Positions 1 through 8,224 are shown, numbered from the stretch's first letter. The stretch: 28,797 nucleotides of DNA from an uncultured Spirochaetales bacterium (GCA_902780365.1 CACZFE010000013.1:5176-33972), one strand, 5' to 3'. Translations and numbers: made by a program. The notes: generated by a model from the letters alone, not told the origin.

Positions 1-2007
1 ATGAAAAATGCCGACACAAAGTTCATTCAGATGCTTGAATTCCTGAATTCCAACGAAATAGAAGTCGACACAAACACAAAAGTGGCGATCATGGATACCG
101 GAATCGTCCCTGACCATGAGGATTTGACGAATATTGAACCTGGATATGACGCAATAAACAACAAAGAGGGCGGTTACCCCGATCTTTCCGAACTCGAAGG
201 ATCTCCTTACGGCCAGTATCTGGCATCTTCAGTAGGTCACGGAACGACATGCGCCGGTGTAAGTGCCGGTGTCGGTAACGAGACAGGAATGAGCGGAATG
301 TGTCCGTGGTGCAAACTTTATCCTGTCAGATATCTGCAGGGTACGACAGGAACGGCTATGTCCGACAGCACGATGCTCAAAGTTTACGAGAAATATGTCG
401 CTGATCCGGATATTTCGGTAATCAACTGCAGTTTCGGTCCTGATTCGTCATACGGAACGGTCGGTGTTACCCCGGGTGAGATCGAATCTCATACCAGCTT
501 CATGCAGAACGGCAGAAACGGACTCGGCGGTGCGATAGTCTATGCTTCGGGCAACGACGGAATCGATTCGGCATACGAACAGCTTCTGGACTACGAATTC
601 TCTTTTAAAAGAAACGGTGTCACCGTTAAAAACAAAGTTGTCACAGTTAACGCTTCGACCGCATGGGATACAAGAGTCGAATATTCGAACTACGGATTTT
701 CATCGACAGTTATCGCTCCGTCGCTTTCGGAAACTCCGATGGTAGGTATAGCTACGACATCGATCCCAGGTTACGGCGATTATAAAAACAATTATACTCT
801 TCTATTTTCCGGAACTTCGGCGGCTGCGCCTGTCGTTTCCGGCTTTTTCGGTGCGGTCTTCAGTATAAATCCAGATCTTACGCTTGAAGAAGCGGTCGAA
901 ATTTTGAAGAAAAGTGCCGACAAAGTCTATCCGGAAACGGGACTTTGGGATGATAAAGGTTTCAGCGTAAAATTCGGCTACGGCAGGATCAACCTCGAGA
1001 AAGCCGCCCGTCTTGCAGCGGGATTCCCGATGTGTGAAAGTGAAAATGCGGAAGAGTGCGGGAACCACCTTGACGATGACTGCGACGGTTTTGTTGACGA
1101 AGGATGCGCGGAAGAACTGACTGCCGGAAAATCATGCGAAAAAGCCGAAGACTGCCAGATGACTTCTTTGGACGCAACTGATGTCGAGTGCATTAAAGCT
1201 CGCCGCTACTGGGTTTTTGACGGCGGCTACTGTGCTGTAAAAACCGGCAAAGCTCCGTGTCCTGACGGAACGATGCCTTTTGATGTAACCGAGGACAGAC
1301 AGAATTATATCTGCGCTCTTGAATGCAGCACCTTGAAACCTTGTGAAAGAAAAGGATACTACTGCTCCAATGACATTCTCGGAGTATGTCTGCCTTACTG
1401 CAAGGAAAATTCGGACTGCAACACAGGTTCTTTCTGCAACGACGAAAGCAAGTGTGAAAAGATTCCGGCAGCTATCGGCGGTTCATGTGAAAGAGATGAA
1501 GACTGCAACGGCGAATATACCACATGCAATGTGTGGTTCGAAGGCGGTTACTGCACGCAGGAATGTTTTGACAACGATGACGGCGACTGTCCTGACAATG
1601 CAAAATGTGTGACTGCCGGAAGACGCCAGACGACATCGTGCCTTGCATCATGTGCATCGGATAAGGACTGCAGAACTGATGAGGGTTATCTCTGTCATCC
1701 GCAGATGGGGTCAAAGAGCGGAGTCTGCTACAGGGCATGCCGTAACGATCCGGATTGCAACGACGAAGACGCGGAATGCACGGAAGATGGTTACTGTGCA
1801 CCTGCAAACTGGCAGGGATGGCCTGAAGAAGATCCTGAAGACGACAGCGATATAAATTCAGATGCAGATGAAATTTCTGATGCCGATGCAGAGGCTGTAT
1901 CTGACGGCGACGCTGCTTCTTCAGAGGAAAATGACAGCGAAGCAGCTGACGACAGCGATGACGGAAAGAAGAAAAAAAGCAGCGGATGTTCGCTTATCGT
2001 AATGTAA
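1..2007 (+). CDS. secreted subtilisin-like (S8) serine protease with Cys-rich region and GCS C-terminal tail, 5'-partial
   Basis: Peptidase S8 domain over roughly residues 20-340. The catalytic triad is visible: Asp32 in VAIMDTG, His80 in GHGTTCAG and Ser273 in SGTSAAAP, with oxyanion Asn185 in YASGND. Residues 353-369 (CGNHLDDDCDGFVDEGC) match the MopE-type putative metal-binding motif. A Cys-rich region of about 230 residues in short EGF-like blocks follows, then an Asp/Ala/Ser/Glu-rich linker (about 610-655) and a terminal KKKKSSGCSLIVM. The reading frame is open to base 1 and there is no signal peptide or propeptide, so the true start is probably upstream of the window. An extracellular or surface protease is expected. 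The tail is shared with the protein at 7260-8132. The stop lies one base before the next start, so co-translation with the SDR gene is likely although the functions look unrelated. Confidence 0.9.
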   Translation: MKNADTKFIQMLEFLNSNEIEVDTNTKVAIMDTGIVPDHEDLTNIEPGYDAINNKEGGYPDLSELEGSPYGQYLASSVGHGTTCAGVSAGVGNETGMSGMCPWCKLYPVRYLQGTTGTAMSDSTMLKVYEKYVADPDISVINCSFGPDSSYGTVGVTPGEIESHTSFMQNGRNGLGGAIVYASGNDGIDSAYEQLLDYEFSFKRNGVTVKNKVVTVNASTAWDTRVEYSNYGFSSTVIAPSLSETPMVGIATTSIPGYGDYKNNYTLLFSGTSAAAPVVSGFFGAVFSINPDLTLEEAVEILKKSADKVYPETGLWDDKGFSVKFGYGRINLEKAARLAAGFPMCESENAEECGNHLDDDCDGFVDEGCAEELTAGKSCEKAEDCQMTSLDATDVECIKARRYWVFDGGYCAVKTGKAPCPDGTMPFDVTEDRQNYICALECSTLKPCERKGYYCSNDILGVCLPYCKENSDCNTGSFCNDESKCEKIPAAIGGSCERDEDCNGEYTTCNVWFEGGYCTQECFDNDDGDCPDNAKCVTAGRRQTTSCLASCASDKDCRTDEGYLCHPQMGSKSGVCYRACRNDPDCNDEDAECTEDGYCAPANWQGWPEEDPEDDSDINSDADEISDADAEAVSDGDAASSEENDSEAADDSDDGKKKKSSGCSLIVM

Positions 2008-2008
2008 A

Positions 2009-2800
2009 ATGGCTGATTTGAAAGGTAAAAAAGCTCTTATTACCGGGGCTTCAAGCGGTTTCGGTGCCGATTTCGCAGATATTCTCGCAAAAAAAGGAAT
2101 GGATCTCGTCATTACGGCGAGACGCGAGGATAAACTCAACTCTCTTAAAGCTGAAATCGAAGAAAAATACGGTGTTAAAGTGCGTGTCATAGCGATGGAC
2201 CTCACAGGTTTCGATGCGGCTGAAAAGCTTTACGCCGAAGTGAAGGACGAAAACATCGATATGCTCATAAACAATGCAGGTTATGGCATGTACGATTACT
2301 TCGAGCGTCAGGATGCTGCGGCACTCAACAGAATGGTGCAGCTTAATGTCGTTTCGGCAATGACTCTCGCCAATCTCTTTGTAAAGGATCTTTCGGCAAA
2401 AAATTCAGGCTGGATCCTCAATACCGCCTCTTTCGCGGCTTTCAACCCGACTCCTTTCTATGCGGTTTACGGCGCTACGAAAGCGTTCCTTATGAATTTT
2501 TCGGTGGCTCTCAGGACAGAACTTAAGAAAAACGGGAAAAATGTCTGTGTGACTGCATTCTCTCCAGGTTTCACGGCAACGGAATTTGTCGAGACCGCGG
2601 GGCAGAAACGCTCATGGTTCGTGGAAAAAACCATCGGCAGAAGCTATCCGGCAGCGGAGGAAGCGATAAACGGTCTTCTCAAAAACAAACCGGTCGTAAT
2701 GCCGCGTTTCATGAACCGCTTCGCAGCGTTTTTCCTTCGTTTCCTGCCGAGAAGTCTGGCCGCAGAGGCAGCGTTTATGTCTATCAGGGATAAAGATTAA
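2009..2800 (+). CDS. short-chain dehydrogenase/reductase (classical SDR)
   Basis: A 263-residue classical SDR using NAD(P)H. It has the cofactor-binding TGASSGFG (residues 12-19), NNAG (88-91) and the catalytic Ser141, Tyr154 and Lys158 (YGATK), with the family's 13-residue Ser-Tyr spacing. ARRE after the second strand suggests preference for NADP(H), by analogy with the family. The substrate cannot be read from sequence. The C-terminus (MNRFAAFFLRFLPRS) is basic and hydrophobic, as in the DltE/YqjQ-like SDRs that contact membranes or lipids. The start falls one base after the protease stop, and the gene lies 15 bases before the peroxidase start, consistent with one transcript. Confidence 0.9.
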   Translation: MADLKGKKALITGASSGFGADFADILAKKGMDLVITARREDKLNSLKAEIEEKYGVKVRVIAMDLTGFDAAEKLYAEVKDENIDMLINNAGYGMYDYFERQDAAALNRMVQLNVVSAMTLANLFVKDLSAKNSGWILNTASFAAFNPTPFYAVYGATKAFLMNFSVALRTELKKNGKNVCVTAFSPGFTATEFVETAGQKRSWFVEKTIGRSYPAAEEAINGLLKNKPVVMPRFMNRFAAFFLRFLPRSLAAEAAFMSIRDKD

Positions 2801-2815
2801 AAACAGGAGGTCAAT

Positions 2816-3499
2816 ATGAAAAAAATTATTTTGTTGCTTTTGACAGTGCTTTTTACGGTTTTGGCGTGCAACAAGGAGAAAACAGCCGTCAAAAACGAAG
2901 AAAAGGCCGGAGAAATCAAGGCTAAAGAGACAGCTCAACCAGTTCAGGAGGAGAAAAACATGACTATTTACGATTTTACGGTGAAAGACAGAAAGGGAAA
3001 CGATGTTCCGATGGCAAATTTCAAGGGCAAAGTGCTTCTTATCGTGAACACGGCGACTGGCTGCGGTTTTACTCCGCAGTATGAAGGACTTGAAAAACTC
3101 TGGGAAGAATATCACGACAAAGGCCTGGAAATACTTGATTTTCCGTGCGATCAGTTCGGACATCAGGCTCCGGGAACTGACGAAGAGATCCATCAGTTCT
3201 GCCAGGTGAAATTCAACACCGGTTTCGAGAATTTCAAAAAGATCGAAGTAAACGGCGAAAATGCTGAGCCGCTTTACAAATACCTCAAAAGCAAGAAGAG
3301 TTTCGCAGGTTTTACGGGCGAGAAAGCCGAATTTATGGCCGGTTTTATTGCAAAACAGGATCCCGACTACAAAAACAATGCTGAGATCAAGTGGAATTTT
3401 ACGAAATTTCTCGTAAACCGCGAAGGAGATGTTCTCGAACGCTTTGAATCGACAGTCGAACCTGCCGAAATAGCTGACAAAATCAAAGGATTGCTGTAA
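2816..3499 (+). CDS. glutathione peroxidase family lipoprotein (thiol peroxidase)
   Basis: 227 residues. The N-terminus is a lipoprotein signal, MKKIILLLLTVLFTVLAC, with lipidated Cys18, followed by a charged linker and a glutathione peroxidase domain from about residue 50. The catalytic residue is Cys83 (NTATGCGFTPQY), not selenocysteine; partners Gln118 (FPCDQFGHQ), Trp193 and Asn194 (WNF) are present. Position 112 is Asp where FPCNQF is usual. Most bacterial Cys-type members use thioredoxin to reduce peroxides; that is family knowledge. AGGAGGT precedes the ATG at 2816. A second, equally good site (AGGAGGAG, 2946-2953) stands before an in-frame ATG at 2960 (Met49), exactly where the peroxidase domain begins, so a cytosolic form may also be made. 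Confidence 0.92.
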   Translation: MKKIILLLLTVLFTVLACNKEKTAVKNEEKAGEIKAKETAQPVQEEKNMTIYDFTVKDRKGNDVPMANFKGKVLLIVNTATGCGFTPQYEGLEKLWEEYHDKGLEILDFPCDQFGHQAPGTDEEIHQFCQVKFNTGFENFKKIEVNGENAEPLYKYLKSKKSFAGFTGEKAEFMAGFIAKQDPDYKNNAEIKWNFTKFLVNREGDVLERFESTVEPAEIADKIKGLL

Positions 3500-3563
3500 A
3501 AGCCAGAATTCTTCCTGCAAACACTCTTTCTATAAAAAATTTCTTAAACTGTAACCGTCTTCA

Positions 3564-3591
3564 TTGAAAAATATCTAATAATCGTTATATT
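3564..3591 (+). promoter_or_regulatory. predicted sigma70-type promoter of the epimerase gene
   Basis: TTGAAA (3564-3569), 16-base spacer, TATATT (3586-3591), in the 129-bp gap after the peroxidase gene. The leader would be about 30 bases and ends in an AGGAGGGGG ribosome site before 3629. The 16-base spacing is the same as at other predicted promoters in this window. Confidence 0.5.
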
Positions 3592-3628
3592 CCGCTGGTT
3601 GGTTTTTTTATCACTTTAGGAGGGGGAA

Positions 3629-4627
3629 ATGATAGTTATCACGGGTGCAAGCGGTCATGTAGGCAACAATCTTGTCCGCGAACTCAACAAAAGAGGAATC
3701 AGACCGAGGATCCTTATCCACGAGGCAACGACCGTCAGAAAGGCGATCGAAGGGCTCGATTTCGAGGAAGTCAAAGGAGACACTAGAGATCTTGAATCGC
3801 TGAAAAAGGCTTTTGAAGGCGCGGATATGGTTTACAACTGCGCAGCTGCGATCTCTATCAAGTGCGGTGTTTACGACAAAATCAAAACGGTCAATGTCGA
3901 CGGTGTCAGAAACGTCGTCGAAGCTTGCATCGCAGACAAAGTAAGAAGGCTCGTTCACGTCAGCTCGATCGAGGCTCTGGGCGATCCCGGTGAAGGCGTC
4001 GTCGCGACCGAAGAAATGGGTTTCAACCCCGACAGAGCGATGCTCGAATACGGAATCACGAAGGCCGAAGGCTCTCTTATCGTCCAGAAGGCGGTGGAAG
4101 AAGGTAAAATTGATGCGGTAACAGTGTGTCCGGTCGGGATTCTGGGACCGAACGACTTCCGTCCCTCGCAGATGGGAACGATGGAAATGAATTTCAGAAA
4201 GGGCAAACTTCCCGCTTATCCCGCTTACGGCGGATTCGACTGGGTCGATGTCAGAGATGTCGTCGAGGGAATAATCCTTGCAGGCGAAAAGGGTAAAACA
4301 GGTGAATTTTACCTTCTTACCGGCGGTCACGTCACAAACGACGAAATGATGGGGATCCTTGAAAAACTTTCCGGCAGAAAACGCCCGAAAGTGTCGCTTC
4401 CTTACTGGCTCATGTATACCGCCGGATTCCTTGCGGAAAACTGTTTTTACCGCTTTTTCAAGAACGTTGAACCTGTCATTACCCGCGGCAGTGCAAGAAT
4501 TTTGAAAAGCGACCTCCACGCCTCATCCGAAAAGGCTCAGAAAGAGCTCGGAATGAAGTTCAGAAATGTCGAAGAGATCTTCCGTGACCATTACAACTGG
4601 ATGGTTGAATACACCGAAGGGAAATAA
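3629..4627 (+). CDS. NAD-dependent epimerase/dehydratase (extended SDR)
   Basis: 332 residues of the extended short-chain dehydrogenase fold related to dihydroflavonol-4-reductase and 3-beta-HSD-like enzymes. It opens directly with the Rossmann motif ITGASGHVG (residues 4-12) and has DTRDLES near 51-57 at the usual cofactor-side Asp. The catalytic set is Ser112/113 (HVSS) and Tyr141-x3-Lys145 (YGITK). The segment FDWVDVRDVVEGI is typical of the group. The substrate is unknown; a sugar nucleotide, hydroxysteroid-like or ketone substrate would all fit the family. The start is fixed by AGGAGG just upstream. The gene has its own likely promoter and is followed by an intergenic repeat, so it is probably monocistronic. 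Confidence 0.88.
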   Translation: MIVITGASGHVGNNLVRELNKRGIRPRILIHEATTVRKAIEGLDFEEVKGDTRDLESLKKAFEGADMVYNCAAAISIKCGVYDKIKTVNVDGVRNVVEACIADKVRRLVHVSSIEALGDPGEGVVATEEMGFNPDRAMLEYGITKAEGSLIVQKAVEEGKIDAVTVCPVGILGPNDFRPSQMGTMEMNFRKGKLPAYPAYGGFDWVDVRDVVEGIILAGEKGKTGEFYLLTGGHVTNDEMMGILEKLSGRKRPKVSLPYWLMYTAGFLAENCFYRFFKNVEPVITRGSARILKSDLHASSEKAQKELGMKFRNVEEIFRDHYNWMVEYTEGK

Positions 4628-4643
4628 ATCGTTATTATCGATT

Positions 4644-4702
4644 CGCGCCGTCGGTATAACGATATTTCGATATTTCGACATAACGACCTGATTTCCGGCG
4701 CG
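4644..4702. repeat. intergenic repeat, family I, copy 1 (TCGATAT core inside GC-rich inverted arms)
   Basis: Perfect 7-bp inverted arms CGCGCCG (4644-4650) and CGGCGCG (4696-4702) enclose an AT-rich tract punctuated by CG. The core at 4661-4684 contains TCGATATTTCGACATAAC and matches 21 of 24 bases of a core at 15533-15556. In both copies the core begins 10-11 bases after the left arm, and both copies directly follow the stop codon of a plus-strand gene. It may act as a folded RNA, a protein site or a small mobile repeat; nothing in the sequence decides between these. Confidence 0.65.
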
Positions 4703-4734
4703 TCGAACTTAATTGACAAAAACAGCACCAAATT

Positions 4735-4762
4735 TTGACTTTTTTGCCAAAAAAAGTATAAT
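4735..4762 (+). promoter_or_regulatory. predicted strong sigma70-type promoter of the purE operon
   Basis: TTGACT (4735-4740), 16-base spacer, perfect TATAAT (4757-4762). The spacer and -35 edge contain a near-palindrome of T-run, GCC and A-run (ACTTTTTTG ... AAAAAAAGT), which may affect bending. The leader to the ATG at 4789 is only about 20 bases and includes GGGGAG. This should drive 4789-7131. Confidence 0.75.
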
Positions 4763-4788
4763 AACGCGCTTTTTTTCGGGGAGTTTTT

Positions 4789-5259
4789 ATGAAGCGTATT
4801 TCCCTTGTTTTTATAATTCTCTTTTCTTTTTTCACCCTTTTTCCGGAAAGCGCTGAACAAACGTTTCTGACATTGAAATATCAGGCTGCAGCGATCGGTG
4901 AGATCTCGCTTGCATACAGGCTTCAGGCCCTGACGATGAGTCTTGCTGCTGCAAATGCGGCAGGCAGCGAATATATCGAGGCGATTCTTTCTGAAACCGA
5001 TTCGACGATCGAAAACGCAAAAACGATAATCCTTGCGAAAAATGCAAATCCGAATGTTTTGACCAAAGAAATTGTTTCAGCTTTCGACCAGCTTCTCAAG
5101 TGTTCCGGAAGCATAAAAAAGTATTCAGCGGCGAAAGAAAAATCTGCCCGCGGCGAAGTTGAAAAATGCCTTGAAATCTCAAAGAAAAACATAGATAAGC
5201 TGACAGATATGCACTATAAAATTCAGAATAAAAACAAAGGTAACGGAGTAAAAAAATGA
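4789..5259 (+). CDS. small exported helical protein of unknown function
   Basis: 156 residues. A clear signal peptide (MKRISLVFIILFSFFTLFPESA, cleavage probably after residue 22) is followed by a helical, Ala/Lys/Glu-rich body. The segment GEISLAYRLQALTMSLAAANAAG is faintly like the start of the periplasmic PilJ-type sensor domain, but the similarity is too weak to name it. No Cys, no later membrane segment and no catalytic motif are visible. It is the first gene of the purE operon, and its TGA overlaps the purE start (ATGA). The functional link to purine synthesis is unclear, so shared transcription may be all they have in common. Confidence 0.7.
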   Translation: MKRISLVFIILFSFFTLFPESAEQTFLTLKYQAAAIGEISLAYRLQALTMSLAAANAAGSEYIEAILSETDSTIENAKTIILAKNANPNVLTKEIVSAFDQLLKCSGSIKKYSAAKEKSARGEVEKCLEISKKNIDKLTDMHYKIQNKNKGNGVKK

Positions 5260-5744
5260 ACAAAGTAATGATCATCATGGGCAGCGATTCCGACTGGAAA
5301 GTCATGCAGAAAGCTGTCGCTGTTCTCAAAGAATTCGGTGTTGAATTCGAGGTCCATGTAAGTTCGGCACACAGAACACCTGAAAAAACGGTCACTTTGG
5401 TTGAGAATTTTGACGGAGCATGCTTTATCGCCGGTGCCGGAGCTGCGGCTCACCTTGCCGGAGTGATTGCGGGACATACAACAAAACCAGTGATCGCTGT
5501 TCCTCTTGATTCGGGCGCGCTCCACGGTCTTGACGCGCTTTACGCGACAGTTCAGATGCCTTCCGGTGTTCCGGTTGCGACGATGGCTATCGACGGCGCT
5601 AAAAATGCAGGGCTTTTTGCAGTCCAGATTCTTGCAACGAACGATGCTGAACTTGCCGGAAAACTTAAGGCATATAAGCAGAAAATGAAAGCTGAAGTTG
5701 AAGTAAAAGATAATAAAATCCAAGACTTGGCTAAAGAGGTGTAA
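5256..5744 (+). CDS. purE: N5-carboxyaminoimidazole ribonucleotide mutase PurE (class I)
   Basis: 162 residues, the normal PurE length. It converts N5-CAIR to 4-carboxy-5-aminoimidazole ribonucleotide in de novo purine synthesis. Diagnostic segments are MGSDSDWKVM (8-17, phosphate and ribose binding), SSAHRTP (36-42, with the catalytic His of class I), GAGAAAHLAGVIAGHTTKPV (60-79) and GLDALYATVQMPSGVPVATM (91-110). The C-terminus is a charged helical extension. The ATG overlaps the upstream stop by four bases. No purK is in the window. TsaC follows one base after the stop. Confidence 0.97.
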   Translation: MNKVMIIMGSDSDWKVMQKAVAVLKEFGVEFEVHVSSAHRTPEKTVTLVENFDGACFIAGAGAAAHLAGVIAGHTTKPVIAVPLDSGALHGLDALYATVQMPSGVPVATMAIDGAKNAGLFAVQILATNDAELAGKLKAYKQKMKAEVEVKDNKIQDLAKEV

Positions 5745-5745
5745 T

Positions 5746-6378
5746 ATGGAAATTCTTTCTATCGAAGAAGCTGCATGGAAGGTCAGAAACGGTCAGGTGA
5801 TAGCATATCCGACTGAAACGGTCTACGGTCTGGGCTCGATAATTTTTGAGGAAGAACCTGTTATGAGGATCAAGCAGATAAAGGGAATAGCGGCAAATAA
5901 ACCGCTTTCCGTCCTCATTTCGAATAATAGAAAAGAGGAGATGCTTTCTGAACTTATCGACGGTTTTCTTCCTGTTGCCCAGAGACTTGCAAAATTTTTC
6001 TGGCCCGGACCGCTTACCATCATCCACGAATGCAAAAAGGAGCTCCCCGATTTCATAACAGGCGGAACAGGCTATGTCGGCATCCGCTGCTCGCCTTACA
6101 GTTTTGTCAACGCTTTCATCGACCTGGTCGGTCATCCGATCGTAAGCACAAGCGCAAATATCACGGGGCAGGCGCCGGCAACCAATTATACCGATGTTTT
6201 CTCATACTTTGACGGAATGATAGACGGCGTTCTTATCTGCGACGATTCGATTTCGATCGAGCATCATGCAAGCCCGACGAATATTCCTTCGACTATCGTC
6301 AGAGTCGAGCACCACAATTTCGAAATAGTCCGCGAAGGTGCGATAAAGAAAGAGGATATTTTTAGAAAAGTTCTTTGA
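5746..6378 (+). CDS. tsaC: L-threonylcarbamoyladenylate synthase (TsaC/Sua5/YrdC family)
   Basis: 210 residues. It makes threonylcarbamoyl-AMP from threonine, bicarbonate and ATP for the t6A37 modification of ANN-decoding tRNAs. YrdC-domain markers are the early AYPTETVYGLG, RIKQIKGIAANKPLSVLIS (substrate-binding Lys/Arg region, with NKPL in place of the common RPxxxPL), FWPGPLTII and STSANITGQ. The length is that of a stand-alone YrdC domain without the Sua5 C-terminal domain, hence the symbol tsaC. It sits one base after purE and three bases before the TrmN6-like gene, making two neighbouring tRNA-modification genes in one operon. Confidence 0.92.
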   Translation: MEILSIEEAAWKVRNGQVIAYPTETVYGLGSIIFEEEPVMRIKQIKGIAANKPLSVLISNNRKEEMLSELIDGFLPVAQRLAKFFWPGPLTIIHECKKELPDFITGGTGYVGIRCSPYSFVNAFIDLVGHPIVSTSANITGQAPATNYTDVFSYFDGMIDGVLICDDSISIEHHASPTNIPSTIVRVEHHNFEIVREGAIKKEDIFRKVL

Positions 6379-6381
6379 TTT

Positions 6382-7131
6382 ATGCCTGAAACCGAGCTTA
6401 CTTTAAACAAAATCTACAATAAATCCACCGAGTTATATCAGTCAAAGAACGGATACCGCTTCAATTCCGACTCCATGATCCTTTCGTGGTTCGTGAACAG
6501 AATATGCACAGGTTCAGGTTCGGAAAACTCGGCGCTTGAAATCGGTTCAGGAAGCGGGATAGTTTCGATCGTGCTGAAAAGGCGCGGTTTTCTGCCGAAA
6601 ATCGACTGTATTGAAATTCAGGAGTCAATGTTCAGGATCCTTGAAAAGAATATTGAACATAACAGTTTGAATGCTGAAATAACTCCTGTTTTTGCCGATT
6701 TTCTCTCTTTTGCGGCCGAAAAACGGAGAAAGTACGACATCATTTTTGTAAATCCGCCATATTTTGCCAAAGAAAGCGGGCATTTGAGTGCGGATTCCGA
6801 AAAAGCTCTCGCAAAGCACGAAGTAGCCGGAAGCCTCGCTGATTTTTTTGCTGCTTCTGCAAATATTTTGAGAAAAGGAGGAAAATTCATCGTCGTTTTT
6901 CCGGCATCTCGGCTTCAGTTTGCCCTTTTTTCTGCGGCACAGCGCGGCTATACTCTAAAAAATATCGCCTTTTTCCGTGAAAACGCATCGACAAAGCCGG
7001 CAACTTTCGCAGCATCATTCGTTTTAGGCAGTGAAACCGCGCTTTTTCCCCTTTCTGATGCCGAAATTTTCGATCTCCGTGACATGAACGGAGAATATTC
7101 GGCAGTCGGAATGGAAATCATGTACGAATAA
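6382..7131 (+). CDS. tRNA1(Val) adenine-37 N6-methyltransferase-like protein (TrmN6/YfiC family)
   Basis: 249 residues, class I SAM-dependent methyltransferase. The SAM-binding ALEIGSGSGIVSI (51-63), acidic IEIQ after strand 2 and the adenine-N6 catalytic motif NPPYF (124-128) are present. The stretch NPPYFAK...KHE and the N-terminal YQSKNGYRFNSDSMIL are typical of the YfiC/TrmN6 group, which methylates N6 of A37 in tRNA1(Val). Substrate assignment rests on family resemblance; a general N6-adenine methyltransferase is the alternative. It is the last gene of the 4789-7131 operon. No terminator is obvious downstream. Confidence 0.88.
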   Translation: MPETELTLNKIYNKSTELYQSKNGYRFNSDSMILSWFVNRICTGSGSENSALEIGSGSGIVSIVLKRRGFLPKIDCIEIQESMFRILEKNIEHNSLNAEITPVFADFLSFAAEKRRKYDIIFVNPPYFAKESGHLSADSEKALAKHEVAGSLADFFAASANILRKGGKFIVVFPASRLQFALFSAAQRGYTLKNIAFFRENASTKPATFAASFVLGSETALFPLSDAEIFDLRDMNGEYSAVGMEIMYE

Positions 7132-7259
7132 ATCCCGTCATTCTGTGCGATTTATGAAATTGATATGAATTTATTGGCAAAAAAACTTCGGAATGTTTCT
7201 TGCTTGTAAATTTTAAATATTGTTCTTTTAATTTTCTGATTACTATTGTGGAGAAAAAC

Positions 7260-8132
7260 ATGAAAAAATCATTGATTTTGGTCGCAATTATGATTGCGGC
7301 AGCAACACTTTTTGCCGAAACAGTAACTTGTGAATCAAAGATGGGAAAATGTATTTACGAACTTTCTGCTGATTTATTTTGGCAAGACTGCACCTGCCGT
7401 GACGGCAGTTATTCCAGAGTCGGTGGTTCAGACTTGCAGCCTCTGCCGTCAGAAGAAGAATGCAACGTTAGTCTTGATAAACAGTGCAAAGATGCAGGAT
7501 TCAAATGTGAAAACGAGGCAGGGGAATGTGTAATTGCACAAAACGGTGAATATATTTGCCAGTGCCTTGGTGTATGGTCGGCAAACGGTGCTGTAGAAGG
7601 AATGTTCAAAGGAACGATGGAATTCAATGAAGAAACAAGTGAGAAAGAAAACTGCGACAAACTTGTCGAAATATGCGGAACAGAACCTGCAACGGTAAGA
7701 GATGTTTGCGAGGATCAAGAAATTTTAAATGAATGTATCACTTACATCAAACCTGTCGAAACCTGCTATGGGCGATGGGAGGATGAAGATATCGAATCAA
7801 TTCTTGATCATCAGGCATATAATCCTGGAACAGTATATGGCAAGATCTCTAATTGTTGCCAGTGGGGAGAAGACAATGACCTAAAAGAATGGCGAACCAA
7901 GTGGGAATGTCTTGACAGCTGCACAGACGAAGACTGCTGCCAAACCTGCGAGCTTTACATTCATCTTGATGACACCGCTGAAGATGGCAGTGATAAAGAT
8001 GCTGACGCGGCAAATACAGAAGTGCCGACCGACGGTGCAACCGCTCCGGAAGATACTGCTGACGGCGATTCCTCAGTACCTGCTGAAAAAGAAGAAAGCA
8101 AATCAGACGGTTGCTCAGTGTTGTTCATCTAA
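7260..8132 (+). CDS. Cys-rich secreted protein with acidic linker and GCS C-terminal tail
   Basis: 290 residues from the ATG at 7260, chosen because GTGGAG lies just upstream and the protein then opens with a signal peptide, MKKSLILVAIMIAAATLFA. An upstream TTG at 7200 would only bury that signal. The mature region has 22 Cys in about 230 residues, many as adjacent or closely spaced pairs (CCQ, DCCQTC), suggesting a disulfide-rich extracellular protein. It then has an Asp/Ala/Thr-rich linker (DADAANTEVPTDGATAPEDT...) and ends AEKEESKSDGCSVLFI. That tail matches the end of the protease at 1-2007 although the rest of the proteins is unrelated. No enzyme motif is recognised. The gap 7132-7259 holds no convincing promoter. 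Confidence 0.85.
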   Translation: MKKSLILVAIMIAAATLFAETVTCESKMGKCIYELSADLFWQDCTCRDGSYSRVGGSDLQPLPSEEECNVSLDKQCKDAGFKCENEAGECVIAQNGEYICQCLGVWSANGAVEGMFKGTMEFNEETSEKENCDKLVEICGTEPATVRDVCEDQEILNECITYIKPVETCYGRWEDEDIESILDHQAYNPGTVYGKISNCCQWGEDNDLKEWRTKWECLDSCTDEDCCQTCELYIHLDDTAEDGSDKDADAANTEVPTDGATAPEDTADGDSSVPAEKEESKSDGCSVLFI

Positions 8133-8165
8133 TATAAATAGTTTGAATAAAATTCATTTCTCCCG

Positions 8166-8193
8166 TTGACTTTCCGAAATATTGCACTAAAAA
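8166..8193 (+). promoter_or_regulatory. possible promoter of the DUF1232-holA pair
   Basis: TTGACT (8166-8171), 16-base spacer, weak TAAAAA (8188-8193). The -35 and spacing match the better promoters at 4735 and 9690, but the -10 is poor. The ribosome site GGAGG (8215-8219) precedes the ATG at 8225. Confidence 0.4.
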
Positions 8194-8224
8194 AAGAGTT
8201 GCAACTTAGAAATTGGAGGTTTTT

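Noticed and set aside
1971..2007. GCS tail as a standard MYXO-CTERM or eukaryote-type CaaX signal
   Set aside because: There is no transmembrane helix or Arg cluster after the Cys, and the Cys is six residues from the end, not four.
2612..3520. Minus-strand open frame of 302 codons
   Set aside because: Antisense to the glutathione peroxidase gene and the SDR 3' end; no ribosome site and no recognisable domain. The same reasoning removes the minus-strand frames at 3611-4519, 11168-11893 and 23004-23858.
7200..7259. TTG start at 7200 for the Cys-rich protein
   Set aside because: It has no ribosome site and would place 20 extra residues before an obvious signal peptide; the ATG at 7260 has GTGGAG upstream.
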